In this document: positions 15,407-23,643 of the stretch, one piece after another
Numbering within the stretch: the stretch's first letter is position 1
Layout of the letters: every line of letters begins with the position of its first letter
Assembly: GCA_046734335.1 (NCBI GenBank)
Contig: JBKPRA010000072.1
Coordinates: 52,884 to 116,883, forward strand
Reading direction: 5' to 3'
Length of the DNA: 64,000 bases
DNA from: DATBLE01 sp046734335
GTDB lineage: Bacteria; Actinomycetota; Thermoleophilia; Gaiellales; Gaiellaceae
Notes under the pieces: model-generated
Database searches by the model: none
What the model was told of the DNA's origin: nothing
What the model saw: only the letters and a program-made list of their open reading frames with translations
Translations under genes and position numbers: made by a program

Positions 15407-16483
15407 ATGCGCCTCGCAGTCGTCGGAACGGGCCTGATGGGCGCATCGGTCGGCCTCGCCGCGAAGCGTGCAGGCGTCGACTGGGTCGGCGGACACGACG
15501 CCGACGAGGGCGCAGCCGAGGTTGCGCTCGACCGCGGTGCGGTCGACGAGGTCGGGCCGCTGGACGGTCTCCTCGCCGACGCGGACCTGGCCGTCGTCGC
15601 GGCCCCGGTCACCGTGCTGCCCGGCCTGGTCGGAGAGGTGATCGCGGCTGCACCCGACCGCTGCACGGTCACCGATGTCGGCTCGACGAAGGACTGGTCG
15701 CTGCGGTTCCCGGAGCGGTTCGTGGGCGGCCACCCCGTTTGCGGGCGCGAGGCCCGCGGCCCCACACACGCCACTGCGGATCTCTTCGACGGCGCCACCT
15801 GGTTTTTGACGCCGGTCGCCGCGACGGATCCCGAGCGCTACCGGCTCGTGCACGGCTTCGTCGCCTCGCTCGGCGCCCTGCCGGTGGCGATCGACCCGAA
15901 AGCCCACGACCGACTGGTCGCGCTGACCAGCCACCTCCCGCATGCCCTCGCGAACCTGCTCGTCAACCAGGCCGGCGCCGGTCGCATCGAAGGCCACGAC
16001 CCGCTTGCCGCCGCCGGCGGGTCGCTGCGCGACATGACCCGGGTGGCCGGCGCGAACCCGCGGATCTGGGTGGACATCTTCCTCGACAACGCGCCGGAGC
16101 TGCGCGAGGCCCTCACCGAGCACCGCCGGCGCGTCGAGCAGCTCGAACAGGCGCTCGCGGACGGCGACGGAGGCTACCTCGCCCGCTGGGTCGCGGAGGC
16201 GTCGGAGAACCGTCGGCGGATGCTCGCCGAGGCCTACCCCGACCCGGGCGAGCTGCAGCAGGTGACCGTCCACGTCCCCGACCGGCCGGGCGTGCTCGCC
16301 GGGATCACGCAGGCGCTCGGCGCCGAGCGGATCAACATCGAGGACTTCGAGCTCCGCCACTTCTCGCCGGAGCGCGGCGGTGTGCTGACGATGCTCGTTT
16401 CGGGGGTGGACGAGGCGGGCCGTGCTGCGGCGCTCCTCGAGGCCCAGGGGTACGGCGTGTCGGTCTCCCCGGTGCTCTCGTGA
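15407..16483 (+). CDS. tyrA: Prephenate dehydrogenase with C-terminal ACT domain
   Basis: 358 residues. A Rossmann domain opens with AVVGTGLMGASVGLAAKRAG (residues 4-23; GxGxxG-type), followed by DVGSTKDWSL and GGHPVCGREARGP, typical of TyrA, and a helical dimerisation domain with ALTSHLPHALANLL (about residues 168-181). The C-terminal ACT domain (VTVHVPDRPGVLAGITQALG, about residues 286-305) suggests feedback control by tyrosine. It oxidatively decarboxylates prephenate to 4-hydroxyphenylpyruvate in tyrosine synthesis. One nucleotide separates it from aroG and it overlaps aroA by 4 nt (GTGA). Confidence 0.94.
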   Translation: MRLAVVGTGLMGASVGLAAKRAGVDWVGGHDADEGAAEVALDRGAVDEVGPLDGLLADADLAVVAAPVTVLPGLVGEVIAAAPDRCTVTDVGSTKDWSLRFPERFVGGHPVCGREARGPTHATADLFDGATWFLTPVAATDPERYRLVHGFVASLGALPVAIDPKAHDRLVALTSHLPHALANLLVNQAGAGRIEGHDPLAAAGGSLRDMTRVAGANPRIWVDIFLDNAPELREALTEHRRRVEQLEQALADGDGGYLARWVAEASENRRRMLAEAYPDPGELQQVTVHVPDRPGVLAGITQALGAERINIEDFELRHFSPERGGVLTMLVSGVDEAGRAAALLEAQGYGVSVSPVLS

Positions 16484-17763
16484 AGGTCGAGCCTGCTGCG
16501 TCCGTACAGGGCGGCGTTTCGCTGCCCGGCGACAAATCAATCTCCCACCGCGCGGTCCTGCTCGGCGCGATCGCCGAGGGCGAGTCGGTGGTCAGCGGTT
16601 TCGGCCGTTCCGGCGACACGGAGTCGACGATCGCCGCGGTGCGCGCACTCGGCGTCCGGGTCGACGAGGACGGTCAGACCCTGCGGATCGCCGGAGCCGG
16701 GCTCCGCAACCTGCAGGTGCCGGCCGAACCGATCGACTGTGGCAATGCCGGGACACTCGCACGATTGCTTCCCGGCATACTCGCCGGCCAGCGCGGACGA
16801 CGGTTCGAGCTCGCCGGTGACGAGTCGCTCAGCTCCCGTCCGATGCGGCGGATCGCCGATCCGTTGATGCGGATGGGCGCAGAGGTCGAAACCGACGGCG
16901 GGCGGCTCCCGCTCGCGATCGAGGCCAGAAGCCTGCGCCCGATCCGGTACGAGCCTTCCATCGCGAGCGCACAGGTGAAATCGTGCGTGCTGCTCGCCGG
17001 GCTCTACGCCTCGGACGGTCCCACCACTGTGGTCGAGCCGGTGGCCACGCGGGACCACACGGAACGGATCCTGCGGGCGGCCGGAGCGCGACTCCGTTCC
17101 GAGCCGGGAGGCGTCGAAGTGTGGCCGGCGGCGCGTCTCGACCCGCTCCAGCTCGACGTTCCCGGCGACTTCTCGGCTGCGGCGCCGTTTGTCGTCGCCG
17201 CCACGTTGCTTCCAGGGTCGCGCCTGCGGCTTGCCCGCGTCGGCGTCAACCCGACGCGTACGGGACTCCTGGACGTGCTCGAGCGGATGGGCGCCCGCAT
17301 CTCGCTCTACAACCGCTCGTTGTCCGGCGGCGAGCCCGTTGCCGACGTCGAGATCGAGCACGCAGACCTGGTCGCCACCGAGGTCGAGCCGGACGAGGTG
17401 CCGCGTCTGATCGACGAGCTGCCGCTGTTCGCGCTCGTGGCCTCGATGGCCCACGGCGACAGCGCCGTCCGAGGTGCGGCCGAGCTCCGGCAGAAGGAGA
17501 CCGACCGGATCGAGACGGTGACCGACGCCCTCCGGCGGCTCGGGGTGCACATCGCCGCGACGCCCGACGGCTTCACCGTCCGGGGGGTGCCCGCACGCCC
17601 CCGCGGCGGGGTGATGGCCTCCGCCGGCGACCACCGGATCGCGATCCTCGCAGCGGTCGCGGGCCTGGTCTCGCGCGAGGGAGTGCAGGTCGAGGGCGCC
17701 GAGGCGGTGTCGATATCCTTCCCCGGATTCTTCGAGCGGCTCGAGTCGATTACCCAGAGATGA
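16480..17763 (+). CDS. aroA: 3-phosphoshikimate 1-carboxyvinyltransferase (EPSP synthase)
   Basis: 427 residues from a GTG that overlaps the tyrA stop (GTGA). It transfers the enolpyruvyl group from PEP to shikimate 3-phosphate. N-terminal LPGDKSISHRAVLLGAIAEG (residues 15-34) holds the conserved Lys-Ser-x-Ser binding motif, DCGNAGTLARLLPG near residue 86 is the PEP-loop signature and RQKETDRIETV near residue 342 is also diagnostic. The GNAGT loop followed by LARLL rather than AMRPL indicates the class II/Bacillus-like branch. The long open frame upstream of 16480 is only a shadow of tyrA. Confidence 0.95.
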   Translation: MKVEPAASVQGGVSLPGDKSISHRAVLLGAIAEGESVVSGFGRSGDTESTIAAVRALGVRVDEDGQTLRIAGAGLRNLQVPAEPIDCGNAGTLARLLPGILAGQRGRRFELAGDESLSSRPMRRIADPLMRMGAEVETDGGRLPLAIEARSLRPIRYEPSIASAQVKSCVLLAGLYASDGPTTVVEPVATRDHTERILRAAGARLRSEPGGVEVWPAARLDPLQLDVPGDFSAAAPFVVAATLLPGSRLRLARVGVNPTRTGLLDVLERMGARISLYNRSLSGGEPVADVEIEHADLVATEVEPDEVPRLIDELPLFALVASMAHGDSAVRGAAELRQKETDRIETVTDALRRLGVHIAATPDGFTVRGVPARPRGGVMASAGDHRIAILAAVAGLVSREGVQVEGAEAVSISFPGFFERLESITQR

Positions 17764-18392
17764 TCGTTTCCATCGACGGCCCTGCGGGGGCCGGGAAGAG
17801 CACCGTGGCGCGCGGACTGGCCCAGCGCCTCTCCTTCCGCTACCTGGACACCGGCGCGATGTACCGGGCGCTGACCTGGCTCGCCCGGCGGGACGGGGTC
17901 GCCCTCGACAAGGGCGAGCTGCTCGGCCGGCTGGCCGCCGCCAATCCGGTGGACTTCGACACGGAAGGGCGGTGCTTCATCGCCGGCACCGACGTCACCT
18001 CGGCCATCCGGCGCGCCGAGATCGACCGGCTGGTGCCCGTGGTCGCACGGCATCCGGAGGTGCGCACGATCATGCGCGAACGCCAGCGCGAGCTCGCGGC
18101 GGACGGCGACGTGGTGATCGAGGGCCGCGACATCGGCACCGTCGTCGTCCCCGAAGCGCCGGTCAAGATCTACCTCCAGGCCGACGCCTCCGTCCGGGCC
18201 GGCCGGCGCCTCGCCGAGCGGCCGGAGCTGTCCGCGGACGCGCTCGCCACCGACCTGCGCGCACGCGACCAGAGCGACGCCGCCCGGATGCAGCCGGCCG
18301 AGGACGCCGAGCTGATCGACACGACCGACCTCACGGCCGACGAGGTCGTCGGCCGCATCGAGCGGCTCGTCCGCGAGCGCGCGCCGGCCTAG
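17760..18392 (+). CDS. cmk: Cytidylate kinase
   Basis: 210 residues, phosphorylates CMP and dCMP. The P-loop is IDGPAGAGKSTVARGLAQRL (residues 4-23), followed by YLDTGAMYRALTWLA, the DVTSAIRRAEI NMP-binding insert and GRDIGTVVVPEAPVKIYLQA, all standard for bacterial Cmk. The ATG overlaps the aroA stop (ATGA). The order aroA-cmk-der is common in many bacteria, so this is conserved synteny rather than a functional pathway. Slightly shorter than the E. coli enzyme. Confidence 0.95.
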   Translation: MIVSIDGPAGAGKSTVARGLAQRLSFRYLDTGAMYRALTWLARRDGVALDKGELLGRLAAANPVDFDTEGRCFIAGTDVTSAIRRAEIDRLVPVVARHPEVRTIMRERQRELAADGDVVIEGRDIGTVVVPEAPVKIYLQADASVRAGRRLAERPELSADALATDLRARDQSDAARMQPAEDAELIDTTDLTADEVVGRIERLVRERAPA

Positions 18393-18398
18393 GCTGGA

Positions 18399-19703
18399 AT
18401 GCCCGAGCTCGCGGGCACGGTGGCCGTCGTCGGGTTCCCCAACGTCGGCAAGTCGACGCTCGTCAACCGGCTGACCGGCACCCGTGCGGCGGTCGTTCAC
18501 GAGACGCCGGGGGTGACCCGCGACCGCAAGGAGCTCGTGTGCGAGTGGGCGGGAACGGAATTCCGGCTGATCGACACCGGCGGAGTCGACGTTGCCGACC
18601 GGTCGCCGATAACGCGCTCGATCGCCGACCAGGCACAGGCGGCAGTCGCTGAGGCGGATCTCGTGCTCTTCGTCGTCGACGCGAAGGCCGGGATCACGCC
18701 GGGCGACGAGGAGGTGGCAGAGATCCTTCGCGCCGCCCGGCGTCCGGTGTTCCTGCTCGCGAACAAGATCGACGACCCGTCGCGCGAAACGCTCGCGCTC
18801 GAGTTCCACCGGCTGGGGCTCGGCGACCCGATCCCGCTCTCGGCACTGCACGGCCACGGGACGGGCGACCTGCTCGATGCCATCGTCGCGCGGCTGCCCG
18901 GGGCCGGGCCGGCGCAGGTCGGCGAGGAGACGATCCGGGTGGCCATCCTCGGCCGGCCGAACGTCGGGAAGTCGAGCCTGCTGAACGCGATCCTGGGCGA
19001 GGAACGCGTGATCGTCTCGGACGTGCCCGGGACCACCCGTGACGCCATCGACACCGTGTTTGAGCGCGACGGGTCTCGCTTCGTCCTGGTCGACACCGCC
19101 GGCCTCCGCCGCAAGCGCCGCCAGCGCCAGGGGATCGAGTACTACTCGGAGCTGCGGACACTGGATGCAGCCGAGCGAGCGGACGTCGCGCTCGTTCTCG
19201 TGGACGCGAGCGAGGGGCTGGTCGACCAGGACCTGGCGGTTGCGGACGTAGCGCGCAAGGCGAACTGCTCGACGATCGTGGTGCTGTCGAAGTGGGACAT
19301 CGGCCGGGTCAAGGTCGAGGATGTCCGGCCGCGGATCGAGCACCGGCTGCGCCAGCGCCCGGGCATCGTCACGCTCTCTGCGACCAGTGGGCGCGGCGTC
19401 GCCAGGCTGCTCGACCGGGTGGAGCAGCTGTTCGCGAAGCACACGGGCCGCATCCCGACTCCGGCGCTGAACTCGTTTCTCGGCGAGCTGCGCGCGGCCC
19501 GGCAGCCGCCCTCGCGCGACCGGCGACGGCTGAACCTCCTGTACGGGACGCAGACGACGACGCGGCCGCCGCGCTTCAGGTTCTTCGTCAACGACCCGTC
19601 GCTCGTCACCCGCGACTACGGCTATTGGGTCGAGAACCGGGTGCGAGATCGGTTCGAGCTGGACGGCGTCCCCGTTTCGATCGACTTCGTCCGGCGGTCG
19701 TAG
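18399..19703 (+). CDS. der: Ribosome-assembly GTPase Der (EngA)
   Basis: 434 residues with two tandem GTPase domains and a C-terminal KH-like domain, required for maturation of the 50S subunit. P-loops are VVGFPNVGKSTLVNRLTG (about residues 10-27) and ILGRPNVGKSSLLNAILG (about 184-201), and both switch motifs read TPGVTRD / PGTTRD, with DTGG and DTAGLRR at the two G3 positions. The C-terminal part includes QPPSRDRRRLNLLYGTQTTT and RFFVNDPSLVTRDYGYWVEN. It follows cmk by 6 nt. Confidence 0.96.
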   Translation: MPELAGTVAVVGFPNVGKSTLVNRLTGTRAAVVHETPGVTRDRKELVCEWAGTEFRLIDTGGVDVADRSPITRSIADQAQAAVAEADLVLFVVDAKAGITPGDEEVAEILRAARRPVFLLANKIDDPSRETLALEFHRLGLGDPIPLSALHGHGTGDLLDAIVARLPGAGPAQVGEETIRVAILGRPNVGKSSLLNAILGEERVIVSDVPGTTRDAIDTVFERDGSRFVLVDTAGLRRKRRQRQGIEYYSELRTLDAAERADVALVLVDASEGLVDQDLAVADVARKANCSTIVVLSKWDIGRVKVEDVRPRIEHRLRQRPGIVTLSATSGRGVARLLDRVEQLFAKHTGRIPTPALNSFLGELRAARQPPSRDRRRLNLLYGTQTTTRPPRFRFFVNDPSLVTRDYGYWVENRVRDRFELDGVPVSIDFVRRS

Positions 19704-19722
19704 CGCCGTAGACTCGCCAATC

Positions 19723-20667
19723 GTGAGGGCGGTGGTCATCGGCGCCGGCTCGTGGGGCACGGGGTTCTCGCGGTTGCTGGCCGACCGCGGCCACGAGGTC
19801 ACGCTCGTCTGCCGCGATTTCGCCCAGGCCGCGACCATCGCCGAGACCGGCCGCAACCCGCGTGCGGCCGGCGACGTCGACCTGGCCGGTATCGACGCCG
19901 TCTCCGAGGCGCCCTCCGGGGCGGACCTGTACGTCCTCGCGGTTCCCAGCGCGTCGTTCTCGGGGGTGGTCGCCGGACTCCCCGAGGGGCCGGTCCTGTC
20001 GCTGACCAAGGGCCTCGACCCCGCCACGGGCGGACGGCTCTCGACGCTGGTCCGAGACCGGCCGATCGCTGTGCTCTCCGGTCCGAACCTGGCGGAGGAG
20101 ATCGCCGCCGGGCTCCCGGGCGCGGCCGTGATTGCGAGCGAGGACGAGGAGCTCGCGGTCGAGCTCCAGCACGCGATCAACTCGACGGTCTTCCGTGTCT
20201 ACGTCAATCCCGACCTGGTCGGTGTCGAGCTCTGCGCCGCGGCGAAGAACGTGATCGGGCTCGCCGCGGGCGGAGTCGACGGCATCGGCGCGGGCGACAA
20301 CGCCAAGGCGGCGCTGATCACGCGAGGCCTCGCGGAGATGGCGCGGCTGGGGGAGGCGTGCGGCGCACGACCGGAGACGTTCTCGGGCCTGGCCGGGATG
20401 GGCGACCTGATCGTCACCTGCTGGAGCCGGCTCGGCCGGAACCGCCGCGCAGGGGAGCTGATCGCCCAGGGAGCCACGCCGGCGGAGGCGATCGCCGAGA
20501 TCGGCCACGTGGTCGAAGGTCTGACCACCGCACCCGTGCTCCGCGATCTCGCCCGCCGCCTCGAGATCGAGCTGCCGATCACCGAGGGAGTCTGCAGCGT
20601 CCTCGCAGGCGACGATCTGAACGAGCTGGCCGCCTCGCTGATGGGCAGGCGGCCGCGTGGCGAGTAA
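19723..20667 (+). CDS. gpsA: NAD(P)+-dependent glycerol-3-phosphate dehydrogenase
   Basis: 314 residues, reduces dihydroxyacetone phosphate to sn-glycerol 3-phosphate for phospholipid synthesis. N-terminal VIGAGSWGTGFSRLLADRGH (residues 4-23) is the NAD-binding GxGxxG motif; SLTKGLDPATGGRLS, LSGPNLAEEIAAGLPGAAVI and ELCAAAKNVIGLAAGGVDGI (with the catalytic Lys) follow, with EGLTTAPVL near the end. The GTG start is preceded by TAGACT (19709-19714) and 8 nt, so it may have its own promoter despite following der. The order der-gpsA is widespread. Confidence 0.95.
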   Translation: MRAVVIGAGSWGTGFSRLLADRGHEVTLVCRDFAQAATIAETGRNPRAAGDVDLAGIDAVSEAPSGADLYVLAVPSASFSGVVAGLPEGPVLSLTKGLDPATGGRLSTLVRDRPIAVLSGPNLAEEIAAGLPGAAVIASEDEELAVELQHAINSTVFRVYVNPDLVGVELCAAAKNVIGLAAGGVDGIGAGDNAKAALITRGLAEMARLGEACGARPETFSGLAGMGDLIVTCWSRLGRNRRAGELIAQGATPAEAIAEIGHVVEGLTTAPVLRDLARRLEIELPITEGVCSVLAGDDLNELAASLMGRRPRGE

Positions 20668-20708
20668 TCGGGACGGGCGCCTCGCACTTCGGTAGCCTTC
20701 GCCCCCTC

Positions 20709-21971
20709 ATGGCGCCCCGCTCGTTCCTGTTCACCTCCGAATCGGTCACCGAAGGCCATCCGGACAAGATGGCCGACCAGATCTCGGACGCGATCCTCGA
20801 CTCCGTCCTGGCCGAGGATCCGATGGGTCGCGTCGCGTGCGAGACGCTGATCACCACCGGGCTCGTGGTCGTCGCCGGCGAGATCACGACCGAGACCTAC
20901 GTCGACATCCCGCGGCTGGTTCGCCGGAAAGTCCGCGAGATCGGCTACGACCGTGCCAAGTACGGCTTCGACGCCGAGACCTGCGGCGTGATCGTGGCGC
21001 TCGACGAGCAGTCGCCCGACATCGCGCAGGGCGTCGACGCCTCGTACGAGACGCAGCACGAGCCGGGGGAGTCGGATCCGCTCGACCGCGAGGGCGCCGG
21101 CGACCAGGGGATGATGTTCGGCTACGCAACCGACGAGACGGAAGAGCTGATGCCGATGCCGATCACACTCGCGCATCTCATCTGCCGTCGGCTCGCCGAG
21201 GTGCGCAAGGCGGACGTCCTGCCGTACCTGCGCCCGGACGGCAAGGCTCAGGTGACGATCCGCTACGAAGAGGACGACCTGGGCCGGATCAAGCCGGTGG
21301 AGATCGTCCGCGTGCTGATCTCGACGCAGCACCGGGAGGGGCTCGACGCCGACGCGCTGATCAAGCCGGATCTGGCGGAGCACGTCCTGCACCCGATCCT
21401 GCCCGGGCACATGTACGACGAAAAGCGGCTGCTCTCGGACAAGGATTTCTTCTACTGCAACCCGACCGGGAAGTTCGTCGTCGGCGGTCCGATGGGCGAC
21501 ACCGGCCTCACCGGCCGCAAGATCATCGTCGACACCTATGGCGGCGCCGCCCGGCACGGCGGCGGGGCGTTCTCCGGCAAGGATCCGACGAAGGTCGACC
21601 GTTCGGCCGCCTATGCCGCCCGCTACGTCGCGAAGAATGTGGTCGCCGCCGGTCTTGCGAGCCGTTGCGAGCTGCAGGTCGCCTATGCAATCGGAGTTGC
21701 GCACCCGGTGTCGCTCCAGGTGGAGTGTTTCGGCACCGAAGGCGAGGGGATGACCACTGCCCGGATCGAGGAGCTCGTCCGGGCGAATTTCGATCTCCGG
21801 CCCGCCGCGATCATCAAGGACCTCGAGCTGCGGCGGCCGATCTACCAGAAGACTGCCGCCTACGGCCACTTCGGCCGCGACGACCACGACTTCACGTGGG
21901 AGCGCGTCGACAAGGCGGCCGCGCTTCGCGAGGCAGCCGGGCTCGGCGTGCCCGCCGCGACCCCGGCCTGA
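20709..21971 (+). CDS. metK: S-adenosylmethionine synthetase
   Basis: 420 residues, forms SAM from ATP and methionine. FTSESVTEGHPDKMADQISD (residues 8-27) opens the enzyme; GAGDQGMMFGYA (about 128-139) and GGAFSGKDPTKVDRSAAYAA (about 285-304), the two MetK signatures, are present. The ATG at 20709 starts the conserved N-terminus; the longer open frame upstream is a shadow of gpsA. TAGCCT lies 10 nt upstream. The 41-nt gap after gpsA is too short for a SAM riboswitch and none is visible. Confidence 0.97.
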   Translation: MAPRSFLFTSESVTEGHPDKMADQISDAILDSVLAEDPMGRVACETLITTGLVVVAGEITTETYVDIPRLVRRKVREIGYDRAKYGFDAETCGVIVALDEQSPDIAQGVDASYETQHEPGESDPLDREGAGDQGMMFGYATDETEELMPMPITLAHLICRRLAEVRKADVLPYLRPDGKAQVTIRYEEDDLGRIKPVEIVRVLISTQHREGLDADALIKPDLAEHVLHPILPGHMYDEKRLLSDKDFFYCNPTGKFVVGGPMGDTGLTGRKIIVDTYGGAARHGGGAFSGKDPTKVDRSAAYAARYVAKNVVAAGLASRCELQVAYAIGVAHPVSLQVECFGTEGEGMTTARIEELVRANFDLRPAAIIKDLELRRPIYQKTAAYGHFGRDDHDFTWERVDKAAALREAAGLGVPAATPA

Positions 21972-21974
21972 TCG

Positions 21975-22658
21975 CTACGCCGGTCTGACGAAGAGCCCGC
22001 CGGCGGCTCTCTCGCCGATCGACCGCTCGTCGCCGTTCAGCTTCACCGTCACCTGCCCTGCTGCGGGCTCCGCAGAGCTGACCTGGAGCTTCGTGCCCGG
22101 GACGAGACCCTGGTCGTAGAACCAGTGCAGGAGCTCGCCGTCGTGCTCGGCGAGGCGGACGATCGTCGCCCGGTCACCCTGCTCCAGCGCCGACAGCGGC
22201 GTCAGCTCCCGGTTCTCCCGCTGCTCGAGATCGGTGTCGACCGGCCACCCGTGCGGGCAGCGCTCGGGGTGGCCGAGCTTCTCGTCCATGCGCTCGATCA
22301 TGTCGTCGGTGAACGTGTCGCCGAGCTCGTCGGCGTGGACGTGCGCCTCGGCGGCCGTATAGCCCATGAAGTCGGTCAAGAGCCGTTCGATGATTCGGTG
22401 CCGGCGGACGACCCGCTCGGCCCGCTCGCGCCCGGACTCGGTGAGGATCGCCTCCTTGTGCTCGCCCCGTTCGACGAGGCCCTCCTTCTCCAGGCGCTTC
22501 AGCATCTCGCCTGCGGAGGCGCGTGAGACGCCCAGCATCTCCGCGACACGGGACGCCAGCGTGGGTGTGCCCGTGGTCGTCGGCCGGTACTCGCCGATCG
22601 GAAAGGCGAGGAACCAGATCGTCTCCAGGTATTCGTCGACCGAGTGTCGCTGAGCCAT
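21975..22658 (-). CDS. DtxR/MntR-family metal-dependent repressor
   Basis: 227 residues. A winged helix-turn-helix (VAEMLGVSRASAGEMLKRLE, about residues 32-51) is followed by the metal-binding/dimerisation domain (AHVHADELGDTFTDDMIERM and ERCPHGWPVD) and a C-terminal SH3/FeoA-like domain (LVPGTKLQVSSAEPAAGQVT). The ATG at 22658 was chosen because it starts MAQRHSVDEYLETIW, as in DtxR proteins; the much longer open frame is an antisense shadow of efeU. It is divergent from efeUOB across a 130-bp region with a dyad operator, so it most likely represses iron uptake, and perhaps itself, when Fe(II) (or Mn(II)) is sufficient. Confidence 0.88.
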   Translation of the reverse strand: MAQRHSVDEYLETIWFLAFPIGEYRPTTTGTPTLASRVAEMLGVSRASAGEMLKRLEKEGLVERGEHKEAILTESGRERAERVVRRHRIIERLLTDFMGYTAAEAHVHADELGDTFTDDMIERMDEKLGHPERCPHGWPVDTDLEQRENRELTPLSALEQGDRATIVRLAEHDGELLHWFYDQGLVPGTKLQVSSAEPAAGQVTVKLNGDERSIGERAAGGLFVRPA

Positions 22659-22671
22659 TGACCGTTGACGT

Positions 22672-22700
22672 TTGACGCCGTCGGGGGTGCGGACTATAGT
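22672..22700 (+). promoter_or_regulatory. sigma-70-type promoter of efeUOB
   Basis: -35 TTGACG (22672-22677), a 17-nt spacer and -10 TATAGT (22695-22700). A second TTGACG lies just upstream at 22665. Transcription would begin near 22707, at the edge of the dyad operator. ACTATAGT is itself palindromic, so a weaker promoter for the divergent repressor gene could share the same -10. Confidence 0.75.
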
Positions 22701-22710
22701 CGCAGCCGCT

Positions 22711-22728
22711 TGTAAGGTACGCCTTACA
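22711..22728. promoter_or_regulatory. Putative DtxR-family operator
   Basis: TGTAAGG-TACG-CCTTACA, perfect 7-bp arms with a 4-nt spacer. It lies about 10 bp downstream of the efeU -10, where a bound repressor would block initiation, and resembles in size and symmetry the 19-bp iron boxes of DtxR/IdeR, though the core differs from TTAGGTTAGCCTAACCTAA. The adjacent repressor gene is the obvious candidate to bind it. Confidence 0.7.
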
Positions 22729-22750
22729 CGCGAGCGCAGGGACGCCTGAT

Positions 22751-22789
22751 TTGACCGAGCAGCACGCCGACACCGAGACCGCCGCCTGA
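22751..22789 (+). CDS. Possible 12-codon upstream peptide coupled to efeU
   Basis: TTG ACC GAG CAG CAC ... GCC GCC TGA: an open frame for MTEQHADTETAA whose TGA overlaps the efeU ATG (TGATG). AGGGA lies upstream at a usable distance, whereas efeU itself has no Shine-Dalgarno, so translation of efeU may depend on reinitiation from this short frame. The peptide contains no hydrophobic or regulatory codon run. It could equally be an accident of sequence. Confidence 0.3.
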   Translation: MTEQHADTETAA

Positions 22790-23643
22790 TGCTCCCGACG
22801 TTCGTGATCGGACTGCGAGAAGGTGTCGAGGCAGCGCTGATCGTCGGGATCATTGCCGCCTTCCTCCGCCAGGAAGGGCGGCGCGACGCGCTCCGCTGGA
22901 TGTGGGTCGGGGTCGGGATCGCGGCTGCGATCTGCGTTGCCGCCGGGGTCGCGCTCGAGCTCATCAGCCGCGACCTGCCGCAGCGCCAGCAGGAGATGCT
23001 GGAGACCGTGATCGGCGCCATCGCCGTCGGGGCGGTCACCTTCATGATCGTCTGGATGCGGCGCAACGCGCGCGGGCTTCGGCGCGCGCTCGAGGGCCGC
23101 GCGTCCGACGCGCTTATGCAGGGCTCGGTGGCCGCGCTCATCGCGATGGCGTTCTTCGCCGTGATCCGCGAGGGCTTCGAGACCTCGGTCTTCCTGCTCG
23201 CCGCCTTCGACTCCTCGACCGACCCGCTCACGGCCGGCGGCGGAGCGCTCCTCGGCGTGGTGCTCGCCGTCGGGATCGGCTACGGCATCTACCGCGGCGG
23301 CATCAGGCTCGACCTGGCCCGGTTCTTCCGGGTCACCGGGCTCGTTCTCGTACTGGTCGCGGCGGGTCTCGTCGCGACCGCGCTGCACACCGCGCACGAG
23401 GCAGGCTGGCTGAACAGCCTGCAGGGGCAGACCGTCGACCTGCGCTGGCTCGTGGCGCCCGGCACCGTCCGGTCGTCACTCCTGACGGGCCTGCTCGGTT
23501 TCCAGCCGCGTCCCGTGACGGCCGAGGCGATCGGCTACCTTGTGTACGCGATCCCGATGGCGATCTACGTGCTCTGGCCGTCGGGGTTCCGGGTCCGGCG
23601 CGAACGGTCGTCGCAACCGGTGCCCGCCGGGCGCACGGCATGA
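22789..23643 (+). CDS. efeU: EfeU/FTR1-type high-affinity iron permease
   Basis: 284 residues, seven-helix inner-membrane permease that imports iron after EfeB/EfeO handling. The two REXXE iron-binding motifs are present: REGVE at residues 10-14 and REGFE at about 127-131, both within transmembrane helices. C-terminal hydrophobic segments and a basic tail (RVRRERSSQP) follow. It is the first gene of a coupled efeU-efeO-efeB operon (4-nt overlaps) under a promoter with a DtxR-type operator. Confidence 0.93.
   Translation: MLPTFVIGLREGVEAALIVGIIAAFLRQEGRRDALRWMWVGVGIAAAICVAAGVALELISRDLPQRQQEMLETVIGAIAVGAVTFMIVWMRRNARGLRRALEGRASDALMQGSVAALIAMAFFAVIREGFETSVFLLAAFDSSTDPLTAGGGALLGVVLAVGIGYGIYRGGIRLDLARFFRVTGLVLVLVAAGLVATALHTAHEAGWLNSLQGQTVDLRWLVAPGTVRSSLLTGLLGFQPRPVTAEAIGYLVYAIPMAIYVLWPSGFRVRRERSSQPVPAGRTA

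Noticed and set aside
17307..20180. 957-codon minus-strand open frame opposite cmk, der and gpsA
   Set aside because: Antisense shadow of high-GC coding sequence. The plus-strand genes have complete family motifs; the minus frame is Arg/Ser/Pro-rich without domain signals.
20667..20709. SAM riboswitch before metK
   Set aside because: The gap is only about 41 nt and lacks the paired elements of any SAM riboswitch class.
22658..23231. Long open frame extending the DtxR gene upstream
   Set aside because: The frame overlaps efeU on the opposite strand, passes through the promoter and operator, and lacks DtxR character before MAQRHSVDEYL.
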